Positions 31,851-42,492 of a DNA stretch of 64,000 nucleotides are shown here, piece by piece; positions within the stretch are counted from its first letter, which is position 1, and every line of letters starts with the position of its first letter. The stretch comes from Gonatopus flavifemur (lineage: Eukaryota > Arthropoda > Insecta > Hymenoptera > Dryinidae), in assembly GCA_018340375.1 (NCBI GenBank), contig JAFFJZ010000013.1:8114001-8178000 (forward strand). Direction: 5' to 3'. The notes below the pieces were generated by a model. That model was not told the origin of the DNA and ran no database searches. It saw nothing but the letters and a program-made list of their open reading frames with translations. The position numbers and the translations under genes are program-made.

Positions 31851-32727
31851 TTTAGACTGATTGTTTTTATATGCTGCTTTTTTGGAGACTTTGTGGGAAG
31901 ATTTTATTTTTTAATTTTCTCATTGAAAATAACAAGGAATCAGTTTTAAAAATGAAAAATGTTCCTAAAATATCTCATTTCATAAGATTTAACTCCTTAT
32001 ATATGATGTTTTGTTTTATATTGTTGCATTGACTATGGTTTATTTCTTGAACATTTCCAAATAGTTGGAAACGCTTACATTTAGCCAGGAATGCAAAGTG
32101 CGTTGTCAAATTTCAAAGGTTTTTAAAAAATTTCATTTTTCTTTGATGAACATGAATAGCACATTGAATAAGAGGATATATGGATCGATTTTCTCGTGCA
32201 TCGAATTGCTTACATAAGCCCATAAAGATCCTGAAGAGAATATGAACCTCCAAGAACGTCCGATAGACGTTCTATGAATTCTACTCATTTTTAGACTGAT
32301 TGTTCCGTATGCTGCTTTTTGGGGACTTTGTAGAAACATTCCATCTTCTTTCTTCTTTTCATTGAAAATAACAAGAAAATCAGTTCTAAAAATCAAAAAT
32401 GTTCCCAAAATATCTCTTTTCATAAGATTTGACTTTTTATATATGATGTTTTGTTTTATGTTCTTGCATTGATTATGTTTATTTCTCAAATATTCCAAAA
32501 TATTTGGAAACGCTCACGTTCAGCCTGAACTGTGAAATTCGTTGTGAAATTTCAGAGATTTTTGAAAATATTTTACTTTTCTATGATACAAATAAATAAT
32601 ACATTTGATAAGACAACATGTGGATCGATTTTTTTCAACGTGCATCGAATTGCTTATATGAACCCCTTAAGATCCTAAAGAGAATACCAACCTGCAGGAA
32701 CGTCCAATAGACGTTCTATAAATTCTG
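31851..32727. repeat. Tandem duplication, two units of about 437 bp
   Basis: TTTTTAGACTGATTGTT begins the unit at about 31851 and again at about 32288. Both run on through GATCGATTTT...CATCGAATTGCTTA and end near AACGTCC(G/A)ATAGACGTTCTAT. The units differ by scattered substitutions and small indels. Not coding. Confidence 0.8.
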
Positions 32728-33390
32728 CGTCCTACGGAAGTGCACTCAGAAAGATTATTTTGTTATCCCAACAAACATTTTGTTGCCATAGCGACATTCT
32801 CTGGGTTACCGCGTTTCAATCAAATAATTTTCTGGAGTGCGCTCAAAACCACGAATTCAGAAGTGTGCTTTTGACATAATTTTGTCGTATTTTGGGTCAT
32901 AAATTTGCGTCAATGTGTATAATGTGACGTAAGAGTGCGTAATTTTCAGTCCACGGAATAGCCATGAATTTCTACGCTCTTCTAAGGAAATATTCCCCAC
33001 CGCGTACCGAGAACTAGTTTGGACGTAATTCTGCCCCAGTTTTTGAGATAACTTGGCGTAAAAATATTTGATACAGCTTGAAAATACGTAGTTTTTAACG
33101 AATGCAATAGCCATGAATTTCTACGCTCTTCTACGGAAATGTTCGACACCGCGTACTGAGGTGTAGTTTGGACGTAATTCTGCCGCACTTTTCAACATTA
33201 TTTGCCGCAGGTATGTTTGATTTTGCTTGAAAATACGTAGTTTTTGTTCAACAAAAATGACCGTAGTTTTTTACGCCCTTCTACGGATGTGTTCGAAACC
33301 GCGTGCTTAGGTGTAGTTTCAAGCATAGTTTTGCTGTACATTTTGGCATAGTTTTGCTGTACTTTTTGGCATAATTAGGCGTAGATATAT
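32728..33390. repeat. Tandem repeats of about 145-149 bp, three units
   Basis: TAGCCATGAATTTCTACGCTCTTCTA starts units at about 32960 and 33109, with a more diverged one at about 33255. Each unit includes ACCGCGTACYGAG and GTAGTTTGGACGTAATTCTG. A smaller duplication (TAGTTTTGCTGTAC) occurs at 33327-33365. It abuts the point where the LINE endonuclease domain stops, so it marks that element's truncation or interruption. Confidence 0.65.
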
Positions 33391-34098
33391 TTCCACGAGG
33401 GTGATGGGATAGTGATTACTGCCCTGGGTGTCTTCAATAGTATTCCAGCTCGATTTAATAGCTATGTCAGGTGACGCGAATGTAAGATCAATTGCAGTGC
33501 CGCTTCTCACATTATCTTCAGGTCTTGTAGGAGTATTGTTATTTAAGCATATCAGATTCGTGGATAATAGGGCTTCTTCTATCTCTTTGCCATCTCGGTT
33601 CTCGGTACTCCCCAATGATTCCCATAACAGAGATTTGGCATTAAAATCACCGATAATCAAACAAGAATCTAATGAGTCAAAATATGAAAAGAAATTATCC
33701 CAGAAATTCGTGGGTTCGAATGGATTGTCCTTGCAGTGTGGAGGATTATAAATGGAACAGATATATGTGATTCTATTCAGAAGTTTGACTTTTATTCCTA
33801 TTATGTCTATTTGATTTTTGATGCATTCATCATGAATTGAAATGGAATTCATGTCAATTGGGTCATGAGGAATATTATATTTAATAAAAATTGCCGAACC
33901 ACGAGAGTTCTTGTGCGTATTTGAGTCATGGCGATAAATGCTATATCTAGAATATTTGTATGTTGTCTTTTCATTCAGCCATGTCTCTGATAGACACAGA
34001 ACATCAGTGTCAATATTATTTGAAAGGCTAGGAAGCTCTTGAATGCGGCAAAGTAATCCGTGACAGTTCCATTGTATAATCTTAAGTTTGTTTGCCAT
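33390..34098 (-). pseudogene. LINE ORF2 start: APE-type endonuclease domain
   Basis: From ATG at 34098 the minus strand reads KLKIIQWNCHGLL (the first Asn of the fold), VLCLSETWLNE (catalytic Glu), RGSAIFIKYNIPHD, CLIIGDFNAKSLLWES (catalytic Asp/Asn), SGTAIDLTFAS and GSNHYPIT (catalytic His). That is a complete apurinic-type endonuclease of an I/Jockey/R1-like LINE. The reverse transcriptase that should follow is absent: coding stops at the tandem repeats near 33390. A DD41D element is inserted just upstream of its ATG. Confidence 0.88.
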
Positions 34099-34117
34099 CT
34101 CTGTTATTGAGTATATA

Positions 34118-36152
34118 CAGGGCGTCCCATTTGAAAAAGGACAGCTGAATAACTCTTCAGGGAATGGAGGGGGAAAAAAATTGTTCAAATAAAAGTTGTA
34201 GGGTTTGAAGGGGGCCATAAGATAGTGACCTTGAATTTGACCTTGAGGTCAATTTTGAGCATAATTGATGGTCAAAGTATGTTTTTTCAAATGAAAAACC
34301 CTACGTTCGACCTCAGAAATGGAAAGAGCGGAAAATTTTACGTCCGAATATGTTAACATATCAGGTCATTTAGAGGTCATTTGAAGGTCAAAAAACCATT
34401 TTCTATGGATTTTCACGGAAAAGCCTCAAACGAGTTGTTTCTCTGACCAAAGTTACCAAATTTAAAGTGAAATCCCACGTTTCGACCTTGAATTCGACCT
34501 TGAGAACGATAATGAATGCCAAATTTGAAACAATAATTAAGAAATTATTAATTTTTCCAGTTCGTCGTTTTATAATTACAGATGGCACAAATCCGTTGAC
34601 GGGTAAGACACACTTATTGCAGGAGATGTTCGAATTGACCGCCATTTACTTCAATACATAACTCCAGCCGCCGTCGAAAGTTTCCAAGAACAGACTGAAA
34701 AACTTCTGCACGAATATTCGCAATTGCGTATCTGATGCGTTGTTGTAGATCCACAGGTGTTGTTGGTCGGTTGGTATAAACGACATTTTTTACGTAACCC
34801 CACAAATAAAAATCTAGAGGGGTGAGATCAGGAGATCTTGCCGGCCACAGTACAAATCCACCTCGACCAATCCAACGATTGGGGAAAAGGATATTTAGAT
34901 AATCCCTCACACATCGAGCAAAGTGTGGTGGTGCACCGTCTTGCTGATACCACATCCTCTGCCTAGTTGCTAATGTCACATCTTCCATGAGAACTGGTAA
35001 TTCATTCTGTAAAAACTGTAGATAATTAGGACCGTTAACAGTTCCATCAAAAAAATACGGCCCAATAACTTGATTGTCTAGAATTCCACACCAAACATTT
35101 ATACTCCACCGATGCTGATGATCAACTTGTTGAGTCCAGTGCGGGTTTTGCGCTGACCAATAGTGGCTATTGTGACGATTTAACAAGCCAGTACTTTGAA
35201 ACGTTGATTCATCACTGAAAAGAACATATCGAAAGAAATCGGGCGCTTCGTTCAACCTCTGTAAAGCCCAATGGTAAAAGTTAACCCGATTCTGCATATC
35301 TTGTTGAGATAATTCTTGGGTCAGTATGATGTGGTCCGGATGATATTGAGCAGCTTGTAGAATTCTGTGTGCCGTACTGCGTGGAATACCCAAATCGCGT
35401 TCAATATCACGTAAACTAACATGAGGATTCATGTGTATTATTGCTAAGACAGCAACGCATCGAGGGTCGTTAAAGTTGAAACCTTGATTGTTTCGGCGTT
35501 GACCAATCCTTCCTTGTCGACAATTTCTCTCAACTTGGCCAATGACTTCTGGAGAAGGATGATGCTGCCGATCTCCAAACCGCTCTCTGTACAATCGTGA
35601 CGCTCTTTGATACACTCCGCGACACTCACCCAAGATCATTAAAATATCAACACATTCGTTAGGTGAATAAACCATTTTGAACCCGCACTTACACCGTAAA
35701 CGATGAAAACTTCTTAATGATCATTTTCGTACTGATATGAAGAATAAACTCTGAAGGTTAGTTCTGTTCACTTTCAATTCAAGGTCGAAACGTGGGGTTT
35801 CACTTTAACTTCAATAACTTTGGTCAGAGAAACAACTCGTTTGAGGCTTTTCCGTGAAAATCCATAGAAAATGGTTTCTTGACCTTCAAATGACCTCTTA
35901 ATGACCTGATATGTTAACATATTCGGACGTAAAATTTTCCGCTCTTTCCATTTCTGAGGTCGAACGTAGGGTTTTCCATTTGAAAAAACATACTTTGACC
36001 ATCAATTATGCTCAAAATTGACCTCAAGGTCAAATTCAAGGTCACCATCTTATGGCCCCCTTCGAACCCTACAACTTTTATGTGAACAATTTTTCTCCCC
36101 CTCCATTCCCTGAAGAGTTATTCAGCTGTCCTGTTTCAAATGGGACGTCCTG
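34118..36152. mobile_element. DD41D mariner-like element, copy 2 (intact layout)
   Basis: CAGGGCGTCCCATTTGAAA and its inverse end the element. TA lies on both sides within a TATATA/TATA context. The terminal inverted repeats are about 376 bp each (34118-34493 and 35778-36152), with an uninterrupted transposase between. It is inserted between the middle ORF and ORF2 of the LINE. Confidence 0.95.
34614..35675 (-). CDS. DD41D (Tc1/mariner) transposase, full length
   Basis: 353 residues without lesions. Residues 1-50 form a DUF4817-type helix-turn-helix (PNECVDILMILGECRGVYQR). A second DNA-binding helix-turn-helix lies around 75-110 (HVSLRDIERDLGIPRSTAHR). The catalytic triad is Asp155 (FSDEST), Asp246 (QQDGAPPHF) and Asp288 (SPDLTPLDF). 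Exactly 41 residues lie between the last two, matching the DD41D (rosa/visitor-like) branch. The enzyme would cut at the long inverted repeats and reinsert at TA. The sister copy at 10.3-14.0 kb matches almost throughout. With intact ORF and ends this copy could still be autonomous. Confidence 0.93.
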   Translation of the reverse strand: MVYSPNECVDILMILGECRGVYQRASRLYRERFGDRQHHPSPEVIGQVERNCRQGRIGQRRNNQGFNFNDPRCVAVLAIIHMNPHVSLRDIERDLGIPRSTAHRILQAAQYHPDHIILTQELSQQDMQNRVNFYHWALQRLNEAPDFFRYVLFSDESTFQSTGLLNRHNSHYWSAQNPHWTQQVDHQHRWSINVWCGILDNQVIGPYFFDGTVNGPNYLQFLQNELPVLMEDVTLATRQRMWYQQDGAPPHFARCVRDYLNILFPNRWIGRGGFVLWPARSPDLTPLDFYLWGYVKNVVYTNRPTTPVDLQQRIRYAIANIRAEVFQSVLGNFRRRLELCIEVNGGQFEHLLQ

Positions 36153-36907
36153 TATAGTTGAGGTAGGTAAATAGGTGTATAATTTGAATTATCCATGTCA
36201 ATGATTATGAACTTGTGCACTTTTTGATTCATTATTAATGGTGATATAGAAGCGATATCTATGTTGGATGGAGAGAAGATGCTTTGAGCAATGAATTTAT
36301 CATCATGATGCCAGTTGTTTTCGGTGTATGGGTGAAAGTTGAAGCTGTGTTTATTAGCACATTTCTTTCTGAGCCTTTTGCATAGAAGCAGAGAAAGAGT
36401 TTTATTTTTTGGGTTTAGTGGCACATGGACTAAATTTGAATTATAGATTGCGTTAGTATGGAAGTTAGTTTTTATTTGCAATAGGGTGTATTTTGTCTCA
36501 AGTAGATTATTAGTGTGTTTGGCTCGTTGAAGCAATCTCAGCCAGTAGTATATGCAGAAATATAATAGAGTAAGAATAGATGAAATGACAGGATTTTTCT
36601 TTTTTTCATGAATATCTAGTAACTTATTAAGAAGGTTTTGTATCAAAACTAAGCTTTGACTGGTAATATTTATCATTTTGTTTGAATAGAAGTTATTTGG
36701 ACATGTTGATGTACATCCCTTTTTGTATTCCGTAATGAGGAAATTAATAATTTGACAAGTTTGTAATAAGAAGTGAGAAGTTATAATTATTTTTAAATAG
36801 TATGATTTAAGTCTAATGAACCTTATATATAATATCACCAGGTGAAAATTCAGTCTTGTAATGAATAGTAGTTTAATATGATCACAGAAAGAACTAAGGT
36901 GAAACAC
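36153..36907 (-). CDS. Extra middle ORF of the LINE (unknown function)
   Basis: An open frame of about 250 codons starts 30 nt after the ORF1 stop and runs into the DD41D insertion point. If that element and one TA are removed, the frame ends in a TAA that overlaps the ORF2 ATG by 17 nt. It has hydrophobic stretches (LFITRLNFHLVILYIRFIRL; ISSILTLLYFCIYYWLRLLQ) and a polar C-terminal half (HPYTENNWHHDDKFIAQ). I recognise no family. An open stretch this long in AT-rich DNA is unlikely by chance, but there is no independent sign that it is translated. Confidence 0.45.
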
Positions 36908-36937
36908 CTGTATTGGTTGGTTAATATTAATTAAAAG

Positions 36938-38179
36938 CTATAAAGTTAGCTTCAGGTTGTCCAGCATACGGTCTTGTATGACTTTGATCTTATCGGTGAG
37001 GTTAGCATCTTCAGGGCAGCTACCCATAACCTCGTTGAGCAATTCTTTCATGTCCGTCGGGAACACTGTTTGAAGAATAACTCTAATCGTGTTAACCAAC
37101 GTGTTTCTATCAATAGGACTCTCTTCTTGGTGAGATGAGTGTTCTTCAACGGGATAAACATTATTGTAAGGGATAAAATCACCAATCGTAGGTTGAACGG
37201 ATTGTGCGTATGTTATTTCAGTAGTTGGGGGATTGCCGTTATAGGTGTTATATACTTTTAACGCCTCCTGATATGAAATGTCTCTGTAGCCCATAATTTT
37301 TTTTATTGATTTTTGTTTTTTGAATTCTGGGCAGTGGAGGTCCTCTGCCGCATGGTTTGAGTCGAACTCTGGTATGTTCTGACAGTTAGCACAATTCAAG
37401 TATGGAGATCTACACCCAGTCGTTGGGTGCGTATCCCCACGCTTAGCACAGCGAGGCTTGTTTTTTGACTTGCACTATTGCGAAACATGTCCGAACCTTT
37501 GGCAGTTTAGACATCTACGTACTTTGTGAATGAATGGGCGAGTAGCTAATAATTTGCCATATAATAGTATTTTAGGTGGTCTCCTGTTACCCTTGTACTT
37601 GATTCTAAGCATATTCGTGGGCAAAAGTTTCTCTGAGTCGGGAGTACCGTCATCTTTAGTTGCTCTTTTCATTATTCTTTCTGCCTCAATGACCTCAAAG
37701 TGGTGAGACCAGAAAGATTGAACACGAATGCCTTCGGTGAGTACTTCAATAGAAAAATCAGTATCTACGTCATCTACTATCAAAGATTTTTGGATTTTAT
37801 AGTTAGGAATGTACGTTATCCATGTTTCACCTGGGTTAATTTTTTTTGCTATATTCTCATTTTCAACAAACTGGTTAGCTATTTCATAATTATCAAAGGA
37901 GAGTTGAAATTTATCATCCCCAGTACGTACAATATTACAAGCAGCTTCTAGAATTTCTGGAATGCTATTATTAAGTTTGATTCCCAAACCAATCTCACTC
38001 AGTGCTTTGGTTGATTTTTTTTCCGAGGTTCTTTCAATATGCACGATGTACGGTGCTGAGTCAAAAGATTGGTATTTATTTGATTTGAGGCTAAGAGGCA
38101 CATCTACTTTACTTAAGTTGGGCATTTTACCTGAGTCGCGATTAGACTGAGCCTTTTCATCAGTATTCCTCTTCGGCAT
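36938..38179 (-). pseudogene. LINE ORF1 (gag-like, zinc knuckles)
   Basis: 413 codons from ATG at 38179 (MPKRNTDEKAQSNRDSGKMP) to a stop at 36938, with one in-frame TAG at 37474. The central part resembles the RNA-binding region of insect LINE ORF1 proteins (IHKVRRCLNCQRFGHVSQ is the start of a CCHC knuckle; the TAG falls inside it). A second Cys-rich segment follows (CRSPYLNCANCQNIPEFDSN). The C-terminal part is polar (TNKV-type helix, ITYAQSVQPTIGDFIPYNN). The role would be RNA packaging and nucleic-acid chaperoning for the retrotransposon. Confidence 0.8.
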
Positions 38180-39652
38180 CTTTGGGAAAAAGTTTGAAAA
38201 AAGATAGCAAGCGAGATCTTACCTGGAATTCAGGTTAGGATTGGGAATTTTTATCTTTTGCGCAATTAAACCCACGGGAAGAAGAACTCGACGAGCGCTC
38301 GAACCGCGGTAAAAGTATTGTCCAAGCGGTAACGTGGGGGACCGAAAAAAAAGTCGGAATTTTGGAAAACTAAAAATACTGGGTGATAGGGCTTGAAAAA
38401 TCAATACGAGTGTTCGTTTACAATGTTTTTCTATGATCAATAGTTTTCGAGAAAAAAATTAAAAAGTACCTCTTTTTCTCGTACTAAAATAAATGTTTTT
38501 TCATCTTAAACTCGTTATAACTCGAGCAGTTTTCAACGTATCAAGATGAATCTTGCAGATTCTGATTCGGAACACTCCCCCAAAGATGACGATCTCGACA
38601 AAATTTTCAAAAATTGATGCAAAATTAATGAATTTTCAATTTGAAGTGAAAACTTGGTTTTCAACGAAGAGGAAAACTTTGCATTGAAAAAGTGTCGGGG
38701 GAAGTATGAGCTACGAAAAACTTCCAGCGACAAAGTTGTTCGCTAGTGTGCGGACAAACTTTATGGAAAGTTTCAGATCAATCGGACTATTGGTTCGAAA
38801 GATACAGCGATTTATCCATCAGCTCGCAACGGAAATTTCTCATAACTCTACGTCGTTTACCTGCTGAATATGAGGATCCGAATGAAAGGTTTCCCAACGT
38901 AGATTCATGTTTTTTTGGTCGAAGCATCCAAATATCCAACTATTTTTGCAAAATTCGTTATACATTGTTCTTTTTTATAAACAATTTTTATTCAACGCAT
39001 CATTGTTCAATCCTTATTCTGCAAGATGAAAATTAAAGATTGAACATTTGTGTGCTCTCTCGAACTCGATAGTTTCCGAAACTTATTTCACGATTACTTG
39101 GCCAAATCTTATCGGAATGATATAAACATTGATATCCAGATTCGATGTGTATTGCCGAAGCTTGTAAAATGATTCGAATGATGAAAACATGTCGTTTTTC
39201 CATAATATTTGATAACGAATTAGTGGCTTTCAGGCTCGTGTTTTCCGAGTTTCAACGACACAAAGTGTCGAGCGAAATGTGAAATTAAGAAAACTTCGAA
39301 CAATGAAGTTATGCTCTTATGTTTGAGGAAGTTTTTCTGGAAATTTGAAATTAATCGAACAAAAAATATGGGGTTTATGATTTATGTAAAACGATCTCGT
39401 CTTATGAACGGGTCCTGTATAACATCATATTCATGTCTTGAAATATATTTCAGACAAGTTTAAAATGTCTCATGTAACGTGTTTGGATATCATTCACATC
39501 ATATATGACACATACAAACCTCGTGATAAAAGTTCATTATTTGTACTTTTTCTTCAGTCATAAATGATTTGGAAATGCTGGTGAACTTTGAATCGTTTAT
39601 AGACATGATTGTCGAATTGAATTCGGACAAATTTAATTCGAATTCAATGTTA

Positions 39653-39759
39653 CCCTAACAGCACAACTGCTTCCCGTTACCTTTCGATACCTTTCTGAAA
39701 GGTGTTACACGTTTCAGAAAGGTATCGAAAGGTAACTGAAAGCAGTTGTGTTGTGAGGG
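39653..39759. mobile_element. CCC..GGG element, core AAGGTATCGAAAGGTAAC
   Basis: It starts CCCTAACAGCACAACTGCTT and ends AGCAGTTGTGTTGTGAGGG, with TA on both sides. The core repeats GGTATCGAAAGGTAAC/TTTCAGAAAGG words. The right TA is shared with the next element. Confidence 0.65.
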
Positions 39760-39761
39760 TA

Positions 39762-40026
39762 CACGGAGAAAAAAGATTAGCTGGAATAGCAAGAATTTCG
39801 CTGTTCCAGCGAAATTCGCTCGTTATTATATGGACAGCAAGCAAGTTTGCTGAAATAAACGCCAATGATATTCTCAACGAATCAAGCTTCGCAAGACCAG
39901 CGAAGGACTGATAATTTTAACGAATCAATACGTAAAAACAGCGAATTAGTTCGTTAATCCAGCGCATTGGTTCGTTAATACAGCAAATTTCTATTCAATC
40001 CACTTAGCGAAATCTTTTTCTCCGTG
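39762..40026. mobile_element. CACGGAGAAAAA MITE, TA target
   Basis: It starts CACGGAGAAAAAAGATTAGC and ends TTTTTCTCCGTG, with TA each side. The interior echoes CAGCGAATTNGTTAA many times. It abuts the preceding element. Confidence 0.75.
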
Positions 40027-40150
40027 TAATGAACCAAAATTGCCCCCCTTGGACACAATACACTGTAAAAAATTCATGTAAATAAACGATTCAAACTGCA
40101 TACAATATATTTTGAACCAAAAAAAGAAATTATATCATTAGAGTGAATAA

Positions 40151-42492
40151 TTATTCTTTATTTTTAGGTTTTCTAATTGATATTTTCGCAAATAAGCTTT
40201 CAAAAAATTTTACACCTTTTGGACTCAAATATTTTGATAAAGTTTGTAAATCTTTCATCTTCTCTGCACTTATGCCAGTTGGAGCAGCTGGTGGCGATTT
40301 GCATAATGCATGTAAACTCACTGAAGATTTGATGATATGAATTTTTGGTTCTCCATTGTAACTTTGGAATATATTGATTTGACCGTTAGGAAAATATTGA
40401 ATCCGTACTGCTTTGCTGATTTGCAGATTCTTAATATCTTTGACATTTTCCTGTAACAGAACCTCATAATCTCGGACTGGGCAATCTGCTTCTCTGAGAA
40501 TTTTAAATGGTGGATTTCTTGCACTTTCTATGAGATCAATGTAGTCTTCATCCGTTTCAATAGTTTCAAGTTGTTTCTTTTTTTTGCCATATACTCCAAA
40601 ATTCCGATCGCAAGGGCAGTATGAATGTCCACGAACTGGATACACATGTTCAAATTCAAGTTGCAATTCTTGAGCCAACGATGATAAGAAAGAGACGAGG
40701 AAACGGTTTTTATTCTGACCACCGCAACCATCCGAAGATAAATAAATTTTATTGTAATAATTAAGCTCCAATTCTTTCTTCATTGCATGTGAGATAAAAT
40801 TGCACACAGTATTACCACCTTTCTTGAAATTTCCTTCTCAAAAAAAGAACATGTAACTTCTGCCATGTTCACCGAAGACATGCACGTTAAAAACGTGTAG
40901 CCAAAGCAATCTCTTGTAGAACTGATCTGATACAGGAATTTTCGGCAAAGGTAAATTTTGACCGAAAATCAAATTCAAGACATAACACATTTTCTTCTGC
41001 CAACATTTTCTTCTTCAATATTTTGTACTCTTCTATACTTTTTTCATGCTTTTTGAACTCATCACCAGGATTGTTTTGCCGCTCTTGTTCAAAACACATG
41101 TTACAAACATCAGTGCGTGGTATTGAGAAAGAAAAATTCAAATGACGATTAAAATATTGAGAGTAGGTTGATAAATCAATCGGAGGATTTTCACAACCTG
41201 TTTTCGCTGTATAATATTCCAAAAACAAAGCGTATATTTTATTCAGTGTTAAATTAGGATGATCAAAATATTGTAAACTAGACGTTTGACCGGCTTGACG
41301 TTCATAATGCGACTCAGAGTGTGGGATTAACAAACAGTGTTGATGGATCATTTGTTTTACATCTTCGGTCAATCACACTACGTGATTTCCATGTTTTGCC
41401 CGACTATCTTCGATAGTTTCATTATGTGATATCTTTTTCTGTATATTTGTAAATCGCCCTTGTCCTATGTTCAATAAATTACATAAAAAATTTTGACAAG
41501 TCTTTATGTCACCGAATTCAGCATGCAAAAAATAATTCCACAAAACAACTTTATTCTGCGCATTTCCTGTAACATTTGGCGCTATCTTTTTCATTAATCC
41601 AGCGAGGAAAATATTTTGAGAATCATATTTGCCATAGTTCCAAAATGTGTCATGAAATTTTTGTTGTTGTTGAACAGGAATATTTTGGAAACACAGTTTC
41701 ACGCAGCACGAATTTACGGGTTTGAATTGCTTAGCTGCAATAGATTTCCCAGAAGTCGAAACATATTCTCGTCCCTGTCATACCAAATGATCGCGTTATA
41801 CAATTCGATATTCCAAACACTATCCAAGTTCTCAACATTGAATAATTATTTTTAAGTAATAATTTTGTATCGACTGTAACACACTATTTAAAAATTATTT
41901 CAGTAATGTATCAATTGTATTTCATTCTTTCATCTTCATTACATTTCAATATTGTTCCACAAGAATATATCAAAAATCTGTCAACTGAAATGTTACCTAT
42001 TTGCCATGTCTCAGATATATTACAAAAGAAACATTACAATGAAATATTTCATAAATGTTCTTGAAATATTTCAAAAATAATTCAGAAATCTTGTATTGCA
42101 ATGTAAGATTAGCGGACATTGCAATATTTGTGAAAGGACTTTGGAATCTCAGTACGACATGCAGCAATATTACAAGAATATTCCAATATTTCAAACGTTA
42201 GATTTCTGCGGTCGTAATGAAATCTTCGATGCTCTATGGGTTGGATGACTGTTAGATACAGAAATATTTATACATCGATGACTGCGAAAATACAATGTAT
42301 TATGTCTCAGTTATGCATGGAAAATTAAGAAATTTGTTGGCAGCACCATTCCATTGCACACTGTATTATACTAAATATATATACGGAATATACAAACCTA
42401 ATTTTTAGCCTTTTTATTTTTGTTCTTTATCCAGTTGTTCGGATTTCTTGTACGTTTTCGACCAGTTTTTGAACTGTTTTTATCAGACATTA
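40151..42492 (-). pseudogene. DUF7869-type transposase-like protein
   Basis: A likely first exon at 42492-42401 reads MSDKNSSKTGRKRTRNPNNW, a basic start common in this family. The body continues from about 41765: IPVQQQQKFHDTFWNYGKYD and a K/R-rich middle (41702-41373). Then 41372-40887 has HLNFSFSIPRTDVCNMCFEQ and an acidic-basic helix. Finally 40807-40151 carries YLSSDGCGGQNKNRFLVSFL and VRGHSYCPCDRNFGVYG, the signature of the DUF7869 family widespread in insect repeats. These Asp/His/Cys residues look catalytic or metal-binding, but their role is not known to me. The pieces are separated by stops and one undefined exon junction, so the gene is dead or its splicing is not understood. Confidence 0.75.

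Noticed and set aside
36122..36907. Middle LINE ORF reading directly in frame into the endonuclease ORF
   Set aside because: With a TA duplication removed, the frame ends in a stop just past the ORF2 ATG rather than fusing; overlap, not fusion, is the better reading.
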